Below, in pieces: positions 6,862 through 8,303 of a stretch of DNA of 8,303 nucleotides (the first letter of the stretch is position 1; each line of letters starts with the position of its first letter). The stretch is from contig JASHRB010000378.1 in the NCBI GenBank assembly GCA_030037575.1, forward strand, positions 1-8,303. The letters are read 5' to 3'. Both the position numbers and the translations under genes were made by a program. The notes beneath the pieces were generated by a model. That model saw only the letters and a program-made list of their open reading frames with translations. It ran no database searches and had not been told where the DNA came from. This DNA comes from Candidatus Sulfotelmatobacter sp. GTDB taxonomy: Bacteria > Acidobacteriota > Terriglobia > Terriglobales > Acidobacteriaceae.

Positions 6862-7869
6862 ATGAAGCTCACCCCAGGCAAGCTTGCCGGTCTCAGAAAA
6901 GTTTCGAATGACCGCGGCGTGATCGCGGCGGCGGCGATGGATCAACGCGGTTCGCTGCAAAAATCGCTGAGCAAGGAAAAAGGCGGGGAAATTAGCGACG
7001 CCATGATGCAAGAGTTCAAAACTCTGGTCGCGGAAGTCCTGACGCCCCACGCAAGCGCTATCCTGCTCGATCCCGAGTGGGGCCTGCCCGCGTCCAAACG
7101 CCGTGCCAAAAATGCTGGGCTGCTGCTCGCATACGAAAAAACCGGATACGATAAGACCGGCCCCGGGCGCTTGCCTGATCTCCTCGACCATTGGTCGGCG
7201 CGGCGACTGAAAGAAGCCGGCGCGGATTGTGTGAAGATTCTTCTTTACTACACGCCTTACGATCCGAAAGAAGTCAATGACCGGAAGCACGCGTGGGTTG
7301 AGCGCATCGGCGACGAGTGCCGCGCCAACGACATCCCGTTTTTTCTCGAATTCGTGGGCTATGAGGAAGGAGCCGACGAAAAAGGTCTCGAATACGCCAA
7401 GAAAAAACCGCAAATCGTCGCCGAGAGCATGCGCGAATTCAGCAAAGACCGCTATGGCGTCGACGTGCTGAAGGTCGAAGTGCCTGTGAATATGAGGTTT
7501 GTCGAAGGCGTGCAGTGCTTCGCGGGGCAAAAGGCCTACACCAAAAAAGAAGCGATCGATCACTTTCACAAGGCGGCAAGCGTGGCCACCAAGCCGTTTA
7601 TTTATCTTTCCGCCGGAGTCAGCAATGCGGAATTCAGCGAAACGCTTGAGCTGGCTGGCGAATCTGGAGTCAAATTCAATGGTGTGCTCTGCGGGCGTGC
7701 GACGTGGAAAGACGGCATTCCGATCTACGCGAAGCAAGGCGCGGCGGCGTTTCGTAAATGGCTCGAAACCGAAGGCGTGAAGAATATCAACAACGTCAAC
7801 GAAAAATTGAAGGCGGCCACCTCCTGGTACTCGATCTACGAAGCCGAGCCGGCGCTGGTCAATGCGTAG
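6862..7869 (+). CDS. lacD: Tagatose-1,6-bisphosphate aldolase (LacD-type class I aldolase)
   Basis: This 335-aa (beta/alpha)8 barrel enzyme cleaves tagatose 1,6-bisphosphate, and in LacD relatives also other ketohexose bisphosphates, to dihydroxyacetone phosphate and glyceraldehyde 3-phosphate. Near the N-terminus AAAAMDQRGSL (22-32) holds Asp27. CVKILLYYTPYD (123-134) holds Lys125. PFFLEFVGY (159-167) holds Glu163. VDVLKVEVPVN (200-210) holds Lys204, the expected Schiff-base lysine. IYLSAGVSN and GVLCGRATWKDG form the late phosphate-binding part. Length and residue spacing follow LacD closely. No other lactose- or galactitol-pathway gene (lacA, lacB, lacC) is nearby, so in this organism it may serve general sugar-phosphate metabolism or stand in for another aldolase. 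It is a single-gene unit, divergent from the aldehyde dehydrogenase and followed by a hairpin. Confidence 0.92.
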   Translation: MKLTPGKLAGLRKVSNDRGVIAAAAMDQRGSLQKSLSKEKGGEISDAMMQEFKTLVAEVLTPHASAILLDPEWGLPASKRRAKNAGLLLAYEKTGYDKTGPGRLPDLLDHWSARRLKEAGADCVKILLYYTPYDPKEVNDRKHAWVERIGDECRANDIPFFLEFVGYEEGADEKGLEYAKKKPQIVAESMREFSKDRYGVDVLKVEVPVNMRFVEGVQCFAGQKAYTKKEAIDHFHKAASVATKPFIYLSAGVSNAEFSETLELAGESGVKFNGVLCGRATWKDGIPIYAKQGAAAFRKWLETEGVKNINNVNEKLKAATSWYSIYEAEPALVNA

Positions 7870-7887
7870 GTTTCGTGCCTATGAGAG

Positions 7888-7912
7888 AAGCGCGGGCCTC
7901 GCTTCCGCGCTT
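7888..7912. terminator. Hairpin between convergent aldolase and GerMN genes
   Basis: AAGCGCGG (7888-7895) pairs perfectly with CCGCGCTT (7905-7912) around a 9-base loop, 18 bases after the aldolase stop. It lies between two converging genes and could serve both. Only two T close the right arm, so termination strength is uncertain. Confidence 0.5.
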
Positions 7913-7979
7913 GGCCGGGCGAGTAACCGTCCATTCTCTACACCGCCAGGAAGAATGAAGTTTCGCGGAGATGCGAGTC

Positions 7980-8303
7980 CTATTGCATCGATTGTAGCTG
8001 CGTAGCTAATTGATTGATTGCCGAAACGCCGAAGAAGTCCGACAGATCCACATGACCGGCCAGCGTATCGCGCTGCCTGCCTTCCACTAAAATTTTCACC
8101 TTCGCAATCCCGGGAATATTGGCCGACAAAGTCTGAATCAAAGACGTTACCGTAAGATCTTCGGTAAGAACGCCGGAGCGGTGTCCGTCAGCGAATGCAG
8201 CGTTGACATCGATCACCGCAAGTCCGGGATCGACCAGATACACACTGCGAATGTCCGACCCAGCAGGCAACGGATGAGGTGAGGTCTTGTCGAGATACAG
8301 CAC
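7980..8303 (-). CDS. GerMN-domain protein, C-terminal part (runs off the window)
   Basis: The visible 107 residues form most of a GerMN domain, a fold first named from the spore germination protein GerM and common in non-sporulating bacteria as a lipoprotein or periplasmic domain of unknown role. The recognisable pattern is SVYLVDPGLAVIDVNAAF (20-37), then GVLTEDLTVTSLIQTLSANI (44-63), VKILVEGRQRDTLAGHVDLS (69-88), and a short tail to TAG at 7980-7982. The GHVDLS block is especially typical. The frame is open through the right edge, where the first codon is GTG read as internal Val, so the N-terminus, including any signal peptide or lipobox, lies beyond 8303. In several lineages GerMN genes sit next to rph; here rph is almost 4 kb away. 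Confidence 0.82.
   Translation of the reverse strand: MLYLDKTSPHPLPAGSDIRSVYLVDPGLAVIDVNAAFADGHRSGVLTEDLTVTSLIQTLSANIPGIAKVKILVEGRQRDTLAGHVDLSDFFGVSAINQLATQLQSMQ

Noticed and set aside
6700..7737. Long open frame on the minus strand across the aldolase (about 345 codons).
   Set aside because: It is antisense to an intact LacD-type gene with a good ribosome-binding site; the translation has no recognisable domain.

Overview
The window looks like a piece of a GC-rich, free-living bacterial chromosome. The protein flavour of RNase PH, the GerMN-domain protein and the LacD-type aldolase would fit an Acidobacteria-like or similar soil lineage, but that placement is an inference and no taxonomic marker is present. 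No rRNA, tRNA, CRISPR array, insertion sequence or phage gene was seen.

Layout from left to right: (1) a possible C-terminal tail of an upstream gene (3-77), then guaA (GMP synthase, +). (2) A HAD-family phosphatase (-) that converges on guaA and overlaps its last 38 bases. (3) A decayed flavin-reductase (RutF/DIM6-NTAB-like) gene (+, about 2463-3042), carrying a frameshift, an in-frame stop and a second frameshift. (4) A small cupin (-) and rph (RNase PH, +), divergently transcribed, with a hairpin after rph. (5) About 1 kb holding the remains of a type II toxin-antitoxin pair on the minus strand: a Phd/YefM-like antitoxin tail overlapping the start of a PIN-domain (VapC-like) toxin that is split over three frames and carries an in-frame stop. 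(6) A succinate-semialdehyde dehydrogenase-like aldehyde dehydrogenase (-), divergent from (7) a LacD-type class I aldolase (+). (8) A hairpin, then the C-terminal part of a GerMN-domain protein (-) that runs off the right edge.

The intact genes are mostly single transcription units in alternating orientation: purine synthesis (guaA), RNA processing (rph), and carbon metabolism (aldehyde dehydrogenase, aldolase). They do not form one pathway. The main non-routine content is gene decay: two pseudogene loci, at 2463-3042 and 4260-4843, flank the intact cupin-rph pair. I found no convincing evidence of an undescribed system.
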